Below, in pieces: positions 25,674-33,639 of a DNA stretch of 33,639 nucleotides. The stretch covers positions 1 to 33,639 of the forward strand of contig JASCIV010000190.1 of NCBI GenBank assembly GCA_030374735.1, written 5' to 3'. This stretch comes from Gracilaria caudata. Its lineage: Eukaryota > Rhodophyta > Florideophyceae > Gracilariales > Gracilariaceae. Under the pieces are notes generated by a model that was given only the letters and a program-made list of their open reading frames with translations, did not search any database and was not told the origin of the DNA. Position numbers and translations under genes: made by a program. The first letter of the stretch is position 1; each line of letters opens with the position of its first letter.

Positions 25674-27344
25674 ATGGCGTACTGGAAGCCTTCTTTCGCA
25701 AGTCTGTCGACATATTTCACCTGTGAGTCCCAGCACGACAAATTTCTAGGACAGAATGCAGAAATTACTGCAGCTACGCCCGAAAATGAAGCACAGGCCA
25801 AGTCTTCTTCCAGCGCCGATGTGCGAAGGAAATTGAACGCAATGGTTCACGATGTTTGGGAAGAAATATTTGCTAATGTTTGTAAATCCCATCCGAGAAT
25901 TATAGAAGATCTTTACTCCTCAGCCGATGTGAACACAGAGAACAATCTCGAAGTCAAGGTCGTGAAAGAGGTTTTCAAGCGGGAGATGGTCATCGCACTT
26001 GAGCACATCTATAGATCTCGTCTGAAGCCGGAAAGCCAGGAGAAAAGTGTAGAACCTGTTAGAGAAAAGCATGGTTCTATGAACGCTCTGAAGCAGCGCC
26101 TGGCGGAAATGTCGGAAAAGGCCGTAGACACTGAAAAAGCTTTGCTGACTGCTGTGAGCCAGAGGCATGATTTGCAGTGCATCTGTGAGCAGCATGAGGA
26201 AGAGCAGCAGAAGACCTCGAAGATGTTGCAGGACGCTACAGAAGAAAATGAAAAGCTCCGAAAGAAAATCGAGGCTCTAGTGAAGCATTCAAAGCTATTG
26301 AAGGCTGAGATGAAAGAGCTGCGAGATGCGAAGAGTGCTGAAGAAATGAAAGCTCTTCGCTCTCAACATGACGCAGAAATGGCACATCTTATTGCCAAGC
26401 AATCCGTTTTGCAAGCAAAATTGATGGACAAGCAGCTAAGGGAAGCTGAGAGCTCCTCGGAAATAGTGCAGAAGCGGGTAGAAGAACTCCAAATGGTTCA
26501 GAACGAGATGAGGAGCGCCCTCGTGAACAGTTCACGTCCATCTGGGTCTCACGTAGCAGGAGCGCAAAATCAGATGCCGATGCACAGGAGCTCGAGACTG
26601 CTTGGAAAGCTTGGGATGGTGCGTACCCTTGCGAAACAAAAGGCAGGCGGCGTTGAGGGAGTTGGAAGAACCGGAATCGGAACCGGAAGCGAATTCAAGA
26701 CGCAAAGGCAATATGAGGAGACGGAGGGATCGGCGCCACCGACTGTTTTCAAACAATTTGGGAGCGGTGGAACCAACCGAAATAGAGGGGAAACCCAGCA
26801 GAGAGCGCGGCGCAAGTTTATCGGAAGACAAAATGGAGCAAACAGGGAACCCGCCGCCGCGGCTGGGGGCCGTGAAGAACGAGGAAGAATTCTCAATCGG
26901 CTCCGAAAGCTTGGTCGCGGAGTTCCTGGCCACACAAACCGCGAGGCTGAAGTTGGTCAGGGTATGAAAGTTAGACTGCCGTGGTTGGCAGAGTTAACAC
27001 GCTTACTTTCGCCGAACACTCATACTCTAGGTGTCCAACAGTCTGTGGGCGTGTCCTCCCAAACATTAGACGCCCTCGGGGAAAATTTGGAGGCACTGCG
27101 GGATGTAGTTGAAAACAAACAGAAAGAGGTAGATCGATTACGCGGAGAGCTGCGAGCCGCTACGCAGCTGTCTGACACACTTGAGCAACGCTTACGACAA
27201 GAACAGCACATGAACGTACAAAAGAAACATAGCTGTCCTGGATGTGTTGGGGTGTCGTCAGCAGTTGCTGGTACGGGCACGCAGACGACTGGTGAGATCG
27301 GCTTCAGGAACAGAGCCGAATTTGAAGAAGTGAATATGTGTTAG
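25674..27344 (+). CDS. Coiled-coil protein of unknown function, with frame conflict
   Basis: The uninterrupted frame gives 556 residues from ATG 25674. Residues about 130-290 are a long coiled coil rich in Glu, Lys, Leu and Ala with clear heptads, for example ENEKLRKKIEALVKHSKLLK. A second coiled coil lies about 465-525 (LEALRDVVENKQKEVDRLRG). The N-terminal 125 residues look globular and contain WEEIFANVCKSHPRIIEDLY. Between about 26515 and 26960 this frame turns into a Gly/Arg-rich, unstructured sequence while another frame looks more natural; see the findings. I do not recognise the family. The protein could be a scaffold or trafficking coiled-coil, but nothing specific points to one. AATAAA at about 27606 lies 260 bases past the stop. 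Confidence 0.68.
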   Translation: MAYWKPSFASLSTYFTCESQHDKFLGQNAEITAATPENEAQAKSSSSADVRRKLNAMVHDVWEEIFANVCKSHPRIIEDLYSSADVNTENNLEVKVVKEVFKREMVIALEHIYRSRLKPESQEKSVEPVREKHGSMNALKQRLAEMSEKAVDTEKALLTAVSQRHDLQCICEQHEEEQQKTSKMLQDATEENEKLRKKIEALVKHSKLLKAEMKELRDAKSAEEMKALRSQHDAEMAHLIAKQSVLQAKLMDKQLREAESSSEIVQKRVEELQMVQNEMRSALVNSSRPSGSHVAGAQNQMPMHRSSRLLGKLGMVRTLAKQKAGGVEGVGRTGIGTGSEFKTQRQYEETEGSAPPTVFKQFGSGGTNRNRGETQQRARRKFIGRQNGANREPAAAAGGREERGRILNRLRKLGRGVPGHTNREAEVGQGMKVRLPWLAELTRLLSPNTHTLGVQQSVGVSSQTLDALGENLEALRDVVENKQKEVDRLRGELRAATQLSDTLEQRLRQEQHMNVQKKHSCPGCVGVSSAVAGTGTQTTGEIGFRNRAEFEEVNMC

Positions 27345-28223
27345 TCTTGTCGCGTTTTCTGACGTGTAAAGGTGAAAGTGTCCCTCCCTAATCTGCTTTT
27401 TGGCCACACCAGGTAATTCTTTTGCTTTGCTTTGAGCACTACGACTGCAGCAGTTTGAAGGGCGTTGAATATCGGACAGCCTTCGAGAGCTATAAGGGTA
27501 AGAGGGTTAAAAGGGAACGCTACCCCTCTTGGGTACAAATTTGTCCACAAATTGACTCTCCTTTCTTCTTTTTCTTTACTGTGGACCGCAGGCATCTTTT
27601 CTAGTGAATAAAAAGTGTCTCCAGCAAAACGTATTGAACCTCCTCATTTTACGACGAACGAAGGTTTATGCTCAAAATCTGGCGTGTCAGACTGTAACAA
27701 AGAAAGTTCTCTCTCTTTTTCTGAGCATAAGAAAGTTCTGCGACAAGTTGTAAACGCTAGTCCTGGTAACTTCTCCGCTGTTTGGTTGAAATCCAGCAAC
27801 GTTTGAAGTTGTAAGTCCCTCACACAGAACGAGAGTTAGATTGCTGGTAATGTGGATCCCATGCTAGGCATTGGCATAGAGTTCGACAGCAGCGCAAGGA
27901 CTGAACTTCTCGTCAACGAGCGATTGTTCTTTTACCATAGAGCTTTCACCTCCACGCCGCGATGAAAACCAAGTCTTCTGAAGCGTAAGGTGCTACGTAA
28001 AGTTTGCTAAACATATGTCGCTGGGCATCTGATCGATCACCACGCTCGGAGCCTGCGATCGCAGTACAAGGTAGCCTTCTAACTTGGTTGTTACGAGGCA
28101 ACAGCAAGAAAGCTGGGTCGCACTAGAAGACAAATCACCCCCTTTTTTTGTTCTTCGCAGCCCCCCGTGGGAACTTTTCTTCGTTCTTGAAGGCGCAAGG
28201 CAGAAAAGCTGCAATACATTGAA
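27345..28223. promoter_or_regulatory. Intergenic, upstream of the helical unknown gene
   Basis: 879 bases with no supported gene. The left part is the coiled-coil gene's tail with AATAAA near 27606. Motifs: GGTAAGAGGGTTAAAAGGG (27497-27515), followed at 27514-27525 by GGAACGCTACCC, and a perfect 12-base palindrome CTGCGATCGCAG at 28053-28064, about 160 bases before the next ATG. A run of T residues follows before the start codon region (28140-28150). Confidence 0.45.
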
Positions 28224-29057
28224 ATGGCGGAAACTTGGGAAGATTGTGTAGCGCTTCTTCGAGCTGGGGCGTCCCCATCTGAGGTGTTACCGAAGCTCAG
28301 AGAGCTTATTAATTCTGAGCCACTTCCTCCAGCATCTCAAACCCAAGATCCAACGAATTTGGAAAACTCACAGCCCTCATCGATTTGTTGCTACAAAGTG
28401 AATGACGTAATCTTGCAACTGCCTTACTCGCAACCACCACCAACTCTCTGGCAAGAACTATCGAACTACTCCAGTGAACCGTCTTTGGACGGTGAAGCAG
28501 TTATAGACGTTCTGCAAGAGTTCTCCCCAATATTTATTGGACCTCCAGGAACAGAAGTTCGTGAAATGCTGAAAGCCCTTGATCTGTCAAGCCCTTCAGA
28601 GGGGATTTGTAATATCCCAGAGAAAGATTCGAAGGAAGAAGATGTACGCTATCAGTTCGAAAGTGTCCTGACAATGCTTCGTAAAATTCTCGCAGGTAAA
28701 GAAGGTGTTGAGGATGGGGAAGAATTTGAAGTTCCAAGGCTTTCTGAAGCCGAGTGGGCCTGGGCTTTGAGCAATGTAGATTTTGGTAGAGCTAAGAAAG
28801 ATACTGTGTTGGATCTTGTCGGCTTTGTGAACCAACGGTCCTTTAGCAGGGTAATCTTGCAGTCTATTGTTCCTGTCCTTGCGAATGAACTCAAAATGGA
28901 AGACTTGCAAGACCTCGTAAGTACGATTGCTTCGACCGCCGAGATCTATTCAATGCCACACCAAGAACTGCTGAATCTATTAGATGTCTATCGAGATATG
29001 GAATCAAAAGGAGCATTAGCTCAGTTAGGAATTCTCTGCTGCAGTGAAGCGCAGTGA
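28224..29057 (+). CDS. Helical protein of unknown function
   Basis: A 277-residue frame from ATG 28224, with typical codon composition for the window and no stops. It opens MAETWEDCVALLRAGASPSEV, followed by a Pro/Ser-rich link. Then come many amphipathic helices, including a conserved-looking VLDLVGFVNQRSFSRVILQS, IVPVLANELKMEDLQDLVST and a final YSMPHQELLNLLDVYRDMES. Helix pairs of this kind suggest a repeat-like all-alpha fold, but no family could be named. There is no targeting signal or membrane segment. AATAAA at 29102-29107, 45 bases past the stop, looks like a poly(A) signal. It converges with the TPR-RING gene. Confidence 0.7.
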   Translation: MAETWEDCVALLRAGASPSEVLPKLRELINSEPLPPASQTQDPTNLENSQPSSICCYKVNDVILQLPYSQPPPTLWQELSNYSSEPSLDGEAVIDVLQEFSPIFIGPPGTEVREMLKALDLSSPSEGICNIPEKDSKEEDVRYQFESVLTMLRKILAGKEGVEDGEEFEVPRLSEAEWAWALSNVDFGRAKKDTVLDLVGFVNQRSFSRVILQSIVPVLANELKMEDLQDLVSTIASTAEIYSMPHQELLNLLDVYRDMESKGALAQLGILCCSEAQ

Positions 29058-29128
29058 ATGATCAGAACTCAGACAGTATGCTTCGTGGCTAATGATAGAA
29101 GAATAAAGAAGATCACGTTTTCATAAAC

Positions 29129-29142
29129 GAGAGAGAGAGAGA
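29129..29142. repeat. (GA)7 microsatellite
   Basis: Seven GA units lie in the convergent intergenic space after the unknown helical gene. The rest of this 250-base gap shows nothing else. Confidence 0.85.
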
Positions 29143-29307
29143 AGTTCTAACAAGGTCTCGAGAGGGCACTTGATCATAAGATATGGTTTGTGGAAGAGCT
29201 CGATAAGTCGCCCGCAAGCGGAATGTGGGTTATAATCCGAGCACCTAACCACAGGTACATGATCCGAGGACTGCTTGTCCCTGGTTCACATCCAGCCATT
29301 ACGCACG

Positions 29308-32300
29308 TCACGGTCTGTTCCGGTGAACCACCATGCTCGCAACATTTGTAATATCCGATCGACAAACAGGACAGATCTTATCTGAGTTTTCTCTTGCAAG
29401 ATAATCCAGGATGCATGTTTCGCAAAATGGATGTCTGCACGGAATGGTCAGGCTGTCAGAAGGGTTATCCAGGCAAATGCAACATTCCTTGTCACGATCA
29501 GTTAATTCTGATGAAGCTTGGTTTGGTGTTTTCGCACCCTCTTCCTCTGTTAGAAGATCTTGAATTATCTTTGCATAGTCAAGAGTTTCGGAAGTACGAG
29601 TTACCGGTCTTTTCCTAGACTGGGATTGAGTGATGGTAGAGGAACTCCTGCTTGATTGATTGGCGAGATGAGCAGGACTTCCTCTTACGACGCCTTTGTT
29701 TCGTTGCCTGCCGCTCGTCGCAGACGGTCTCCTTCTCGAAACCGGTATGAACTCTTCCTCATTCGTTAGAGCTATAACTGGATCTGATTGGGAACCTGCC
29801 CGTGTCTCAAATCCCACACCAAATTCTGAGCAAAGTGAATGTAATCCCCCAAATGTCTTTGAGATATAGTTTCCAGCGTCTTCAATGTTCCACCCAGTTA
29901 GATCAAGGTTGTCGACAATGTCTGAAGATCGCGCCTCACCTCCAAATAGTGAAAGAATGCGACGAACTTCTGATAAAAGTATCCCATGTGGAGGTCCATT
30001 ATTTTGCCTGGGCCTGTTCCGCCTCCTGCGATTTCGTCCACCATCCACGGACTGTAGTACAGATTCAGAGATGGGTGACCTCGATTTCTCCTGTCCTCTT
30101 TTTAGAGTTGAAGGCGCTCTTGGTCTGTCTTTCAAGAGGGCACCATATCTGCTGCCAGGAACAACAGCACCTTCCTCGTCTTCTGATGATGAACTTGAAT
30201 TCGCTTGGGGAGCTATAACCTGTTTTATTGCAGACGGCTTTGGTGTTCTTTGCGGCTTACTTTTTGACGACTCGTCCTTCCGTTGGTGGCGTTTTTTATT
30301 CTCCAACGAAGCCAGCAAATGTTCCTGTTCTTTTACCTTCTGTAATACTTTGCCGCGATTCCTCTTTTTCCTCGACCACATATTCATAGCGCGTCTATAC
30401 AGGTCTATTGAGGCAATGATATGGGGTTTCTGGGCCGAGTTAGACTGTTTTGCTTTCTCCCTGTGTGCATCACCTTCAAGAAGAAGAGCGTGGTACAACA
30501 AAATCTTTTGCTGCTCAGACTCCAAGGCATGGGTCATACTATTTTCTTGGTTTGAAACGAGAGACTGAAGTTTGCTTAGGTCACGTATGCATGCATCCCA
30601 CTTGTTCATTTGAAATCTTATTTCTGCGCGGTTCAAGTACAACCGCAGCTTCATGGGGAACGCTTCAATGGATCTGGTAATCAGTATCTCACCCCTTTCC
30701 AAATCCACCTCTTTTCTTGAGATAGCCTTCTTTTCAAGCTCTCGACATCTTTGCCTGTATAAGATGCGCTCCAATAGGCTAATCTTAGCCTCTTCGCCGT
30801 GAGCGACATTCCGAGGCATTAGCGTTGAACCAAAACGGAGAACGTTTCTTGTGAAATGTAGAATAACTTCTCCTACGTCTAGTAAGAGGGTATGATACAC
30901 CCATTCTTCTTCCTTAGCCAAATGTCCAACCGAAGCCCATCTAGTCATATTCTCTACGGCCGTACCATTATGACTCATCAATCTTGCCACTTTGTCTTTC
31001 TCACCAAGCACTGAAAAATCAGGAGAACGGCTGGCCATTTCAGCCACCAAGTCAGCCGTCCTGACGAACTGGTGAGAGCGAGGAACTCTTTTCCATTCTT
31101 GATAATTGACGGATTCGATGACCAGTAGCGTATCAAGCAGCATGTGATACACTGTGGAAATCGCCAGCAGGTCGGTTTTCGTCTTCACGTTCTTCAACAG
31201 GGCGGTGGTAAATGGATTCTGAATGCTTCTAACGAACCCCACTTCGTTTTGCTGCCAACAAACTTCATTTTGTAGCAAAATCAGGAACGCAACACCATGC
31301 ACAAGTATGCCGTGTTCAGTAGCGAGCTCATACCCACTCCCGAAGGCTCCGCTGGAGCCCCATTCGTGTAGAGAAAGAAAGTTCTTTTCATCGCTTCGCC
31401 CATCGTTGTAAACGCTTGCAAAAAACTGTTCGGCATCTGCTACCTTGCGGGACTTAAAACGCAGTTTCCACATTCGACGGGCAAAGCATGGTGCGCAGTT
31501 ACGGTCACAGCTTTTACTCTTCTTCTTTCCTCCTTGAAATTGCATTCGAGTATGAGGTCCAAAATAACGTGTGAAGTCCAGAGCACCAGTCGAATGAAAG
31601 GAACTTCCGAATATCTCTGTTGTGCATCTCGACAAAAAAGTGTCATTTCCTGAAGGCAAAACGCGGATTGCTCTGGCCAGTAAATCCGTATCTTCAATCT
31701 TTGGAACTCGGGAAAAGTCTAATTCAGAAACTGGTTCTTCATTTTCGGAATCGTAAAGCAGACGGTTTTTCCTTCGTGAATCGTTTATGCTATATTGGGA
31801 CCTTGACACGAAATTTGTCAGCTCCTGTACAAGTTTGTTGTACTCAGCATCACTTTTAGATTCTTTTTCACCAAGATGTGAAGATCCTTTGGAGAACCGA
31901 GCGGAGCGTAGAGCCTCTACAGCTTCATCCATTGCTAATAGATTCTTGAACTTGTGCCTATGACGTTTGGTTTCTACTGAGGCTCCACTTTCGGGTGACC
32001 CAGCTCCTGAAAACCCGCGTGCTACGCCTCTCGCTTGTAGCAGAGGATGCGAAGACGGATCTGATGATGGTTTCTGTTGAGTCTTTGACGGCTCTTCTTG
32101 GCTGGGAGGGTCAACTTTTACAAAGTCGAACGCATCGCAAACAGGCTCTTGCTCTTTCTGAGTCGCGTAAATCTCGTCATCACCATATGGAATCTTTTCC
32201 CTGGATATGAAGCCTAGTCCTTGGTCATGGTTACGTCCACATGTGCATTCGAGTTTGCCATATTCGTCATTTCTGAAACCTTCGTAGACAATTTTATCAT

Positions 32301-33261
32301 CATGAAAATAAAAGTTCTCCTCAGATTCTTCATCACCGTCATCTGAACAAGAATCGCTGTCAATCTGCCATATCAAGTCGTCGTCCTCATGACCACATGC
32401 CCCCATACCCATGTGATATACATGATGACACAAGTGTTCCACATTTACTACAAGAGTTGGGTCACCATCCTCTTTGGAGTTTAAGTAATAGTCGTCAATT
32501 CCAGTGTTAATCTCCCGTAGATAGGAGTTTGGTGTGTGTGGATGTAGAAAACGCCCGCGCTCTTCCTGATGCGGGAAATCTGCAGGACGTACTGGCTTGA
32601 CCTCATGGAGTCCAGGGTCTGCCCCCTGAGAAAGGTTTTGTTTCGCAAGCTCAAGATCGATTTCAAATCGCCGCAGCTTGTTAACTGCTTCCGTGACCGA
32701 GACTCTCGTGTCCCTTTGTGTGCTAAGCTTGTCTTTGATGCAGACCAGAGTGTTGTATACGTTCAGTGCCTCGTCAAAATTGCGAAGTTTAATGTGCGCG
32801 TTCGCAAGAAGAATGAGAACTTGAAAATGCAAACCTGTGTTCTCATGATAGTAAAGGTTTGGAAAAGCGGTGAAGCAAAGCTCGCATATTTCAACACACC
32901 GACGATAACGTCCAAGATTATAGATGCATGTGGCGCGATTTGAGAGCAGAGTGGCATCGAAGGGGTTGAAGAGAGAGGCCATTCTATAGCGCTGATTTGC
33001 TTCTTTATATCTGCCCTGGCGGAACATGCGAACAGCAGTCTCTCTGAGCATTGTAGCGAACTGAAAGGGATCGGGAGTGCCATCGTAATCCTTGAATACT
33101 TCAAGGCATTCATTCTCAAGTACGTATTGTGCGTGGGGAGAAATACGGAGTCCTCGACGTTCACTCCGGATGAGAAAGGAGGCTATGGCTTGCAGACGGC
33201 TGCTTGCCTCGCGCCTGCGGCGGCGGCGCTCCTTCGAGTTTTCAGGGTATGAAGGATACAT
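29308..33261 (-). CDS. TPR-repeat protein with C-terminal RING finger
   Basis: A 1317-residue protein from ATG 33261, probably an E3 ubiquitin ligase that recruits clients through its TPRs. The N-terminus is basic (ERRRRRREASSRLQ). Residues about 75-180 hold three TPR units (VRMFRQGRYKEANQRYRMAS, LLSNRATCIYNLGRYRRCVE and LANAHIKLRNFDEALNVYNT). A central acidic, Ser-rich region follows, with a Cys-containing patch (SCDRNCAPCFARRMW) that may bind zinc. A second TPR-like part lies near residue 870 (LYLNRAEIRFQMNKWDACIR). The C-terminus carries a C3HC4 RING, C1260-x2-C1263-x11-C1275-x-H1277-x2-C1280-x2-C1283-x13-C1297-x2-C1300 (29362-29484). I know no named orthologue with this order, and the length is unusual for a single-exon gene. 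Confidence 0.88.
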   Translation of the reverse strand: MYPSYPENSKERRRRRREASSRLQAIASFLIRSERRGLRISPHAQYVLENECLEVFKDYDGTPDPFQFATMLRETAVRMFRQGRYKEANQRYRMASLFNPFDATLLSNRATCIYNLGRYRRCVEICELCFTAFPNLYYHENTGLHFQVLILLANAHIKLRNFDEALNVYNTLVCIKDKLSTQRDTRVSVTEAVNKLRRFEIDLELAKQNLSQGADPGLHEVKPVRPADFPHQEERGRFLHPHTPNSYLREINTGIDDYYLNSKEDGDPTLVVNVEHLCHHVYHMGMGACGHEDDDLIWQIDSDSCSDDGDEESEENFYFHDDKIVYEGFRNDEYGKLECTCGRNHDQGLGFISREKIPYGDDEIYATQKEQEPVCDAFDFVKVDPPSQEEPSKTQQKPSSDPSSHPLLQARGVARGFSGAGSPESGASVETKRHRHKFKNLLAMDEAVEALRSARFSKGSSHLGEKESKSDAEYNKLVQELTNFVSRSQYSINDSRRKNRLLYDSENEEPVSELDFSRVPKIEDTDLLARAIRVLPSGNDTFLSRCTTEIFGSSFHSTGALDFTRYFGPHTRMQFQGGKKKSKSCDRNCAPCFARRMWKLRFKSRKVADAEQFFASVYNDGRSDEKNFLSLHEWGSSGAFGSGYELATEHGILVHGVAFLILLQNEVCWQQNEVGFVRSIQNPFTTALLKNVKTKTDLLAISTVYHMLLDTLLVIESVNYQEWKRVPRSHQFVRTADLVAEMASRSPDFSVLGEKDKVARLMSHNGTAVENMTRWASVGHLAKEEEWVYHTLLLDVGEVILHFTRNVLRFGSTLMPRNVAHGEEAKISLLERILYRQRCRELEKKAISRKEVDLERGEILITRSIEAFPMKLRLYLNRAEIRFQMNKWDACIRDLSKLQSLVSNQENSMTHALESEQQKILLYHALLLEGDAHREKAKQSNSAQKPHIIASIDLYRRAMNMWSRKKRNRGKVLQKVKEQEHLLASLENKKRHQRKDESSKSKPQRTPKPSAIKQVIAPQANSSSSSEDEEGAVVPGSRYGALLKDRPRAPSTLKRGQEKSRSPISESVLQSVDGGRNRRRRNRPRQNNGPPHGILLSEVRRILSLFGGEARSSDIVDNLDLTGWNIEDAGNYISKTFGGLHSLCSEFGVGFETRAGSQSDPVIALTNEEEFIPVSRRRPSATSGRQRNKGVVRGSPAHLANQSSRSSSTITQSQSRKRPVTRTSETLDYAKIIQDLLTEEEGAKTPNQASSELTDRDKECCICLDNPSDSLTIPCRHPFCETCILDYLARENSDKICPVCRSDITNVASMVVHRNRP

Positions 33262-33639
33262 GCTTCGGTACGAGAACTTGCGGTCCTAGCAGAAGGATGG
33301 AACTATGGCAGCCTAAAGCTAGTATTGGGTGTGATGCTCAAAGTTGATGGCTCCTAAATAATGTACATACGACTCCAGGTGACGCCTGAGCGTAGCGAAA
33401 TTTGTTCCAAAGGAAACAATGTTGGTGATCCGCAAGCGACTGAACTCACTGAGCGAGCGACACGAAGGGAAAAAGCGCAACGCAGTCGTTCAATTCCGTC
33501 ACAAGGTCAAGCTGTGAAGGTACACAGTGTGTACCGTCGTACCCAAGACCTGACTTTAACCTCCCTACAATGTTCGTCACGATGCGACGTACACGGGCTA
33601 CCGCCGTGTCTATTTACGGCTGATACGGACAAAAGTTTT
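33262..33639. promoter_or_regulatory. Upstream region of the TPR-RING gene, window end
   Basis: 378 bases after the minus-strand start of the TPR-RING gene, up to the edge of the window. It probably holds its promoter. I see no TATA box, repeat or open frame worth naming. Confidence 0.4.

Noticed and set aside
25315..25713. 132-codon minus-strand frame over the start of the coiled-coil gene
   Set aside because: It overlaps a better-supported gene start and resembles no family.
8652..27525. Exact 12-mer GGAACGCTACCC at 27514-27525 and (minus) 8652-8663
   Set aside because: In 33.6 kb many 12-mers are shared by chance between two places, so this alone is not evidence of a repeat family.
29215..29305. 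Possible tRNA (GGTTCACATCC and a TGGTTAGG word on the other strand)
   Set aside because: The two box-like words are on opposite strands and neither gives a consistent acceptor or anticodon stem.

Overview
This is nuclear DNA of a photosynthetic eukaryote with compact, almost intron-free genes. The eukaryotic genes are a U5-snRNP DEAD-box helicase (Prp28 type), a CDK9/CDK12/CDKC kinase, an SMP-C2 tether, RNase P/MRP proteins and nuclear-encoded mitochondrial genes. A plastid is indicated by a fibrillin (PAP) protein and an EGY-type membrane metalloprotease relative, both with transit-peptide-like N-termini. The 30 kDa complex I subunit is nuclear here, as in red algae; in land plants it is usually mitochondrial nad9. 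With only one intron seen, a mesophilic red alga is my best guess (about 55-60 %); this is inference, not proof.

Layout, left to right. 1-973: no convincing gene. 974-2104 (-): Ser/Pro/Gln-rich unknown protein. 2105-2756: shared upstream region with two short tandem repeats. 2757-4982 (+): animal/fungal-type glutamate-cysteine ligase. 5070-5276 (-): PET117-like complex IV assembly factor, divergent from 5503-6252 (+): NDUFS3. 6398-7945 (-): extended-synaptotagmin-like protein, divergent from 9039-10118 (+): CDK9/12-like kinase. 10152-11300 (-): NEPRO/Rmp1-like protein. 11885-12724 (-): plastid fibrillin. 13197-14858 (+): Pro/Ser-rich unknown in a GC-rich patch. 14859-16330: GC-rich gene-poor gap. 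16331-17082 (+): FetA/STAR1-like ABC ATPase, the only gene with a visible intron. 17469-19781 (-): EGY-family protein that has lost its zinc site. 20581-22353 (+): Prp28/DDX23. 22590-22925 (-): POP5/Rpp14-like. 23660-24328 (+): RWDD1/Gir2. 25674-27344 (+): coiled-coil protein with a reading-frame conflict. 28224-29057 (+): unknown helical protein. 29308-33261 (-): large TPR-RING protein.

Most genes are ordinary housekeeping genes and I see no operon-like system, mobile element, CRISPR array, rRNA or confident tRNA. Functional links are loose: PET117 and NDUFS3 (respiratory complexes IV and I) share one upstream region; POP5 and the NEPRO/Rmp1-like protein both point to RNase P/MRP; Prp28 and the CDK act on nascent mRNA.

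The most interesting points are the inactive-site EGY protein, the orphan ABC ATPase whose LSGGQ signature is split by an A-rich intron, the frame conflict in the coiled-coil gene, a dense GATA cluster upstream of the NEPRO-like gene, and short words (TAAGAGGG, GCGATCGC) that recur between genes. I found no clear undescribed multi-gene system.
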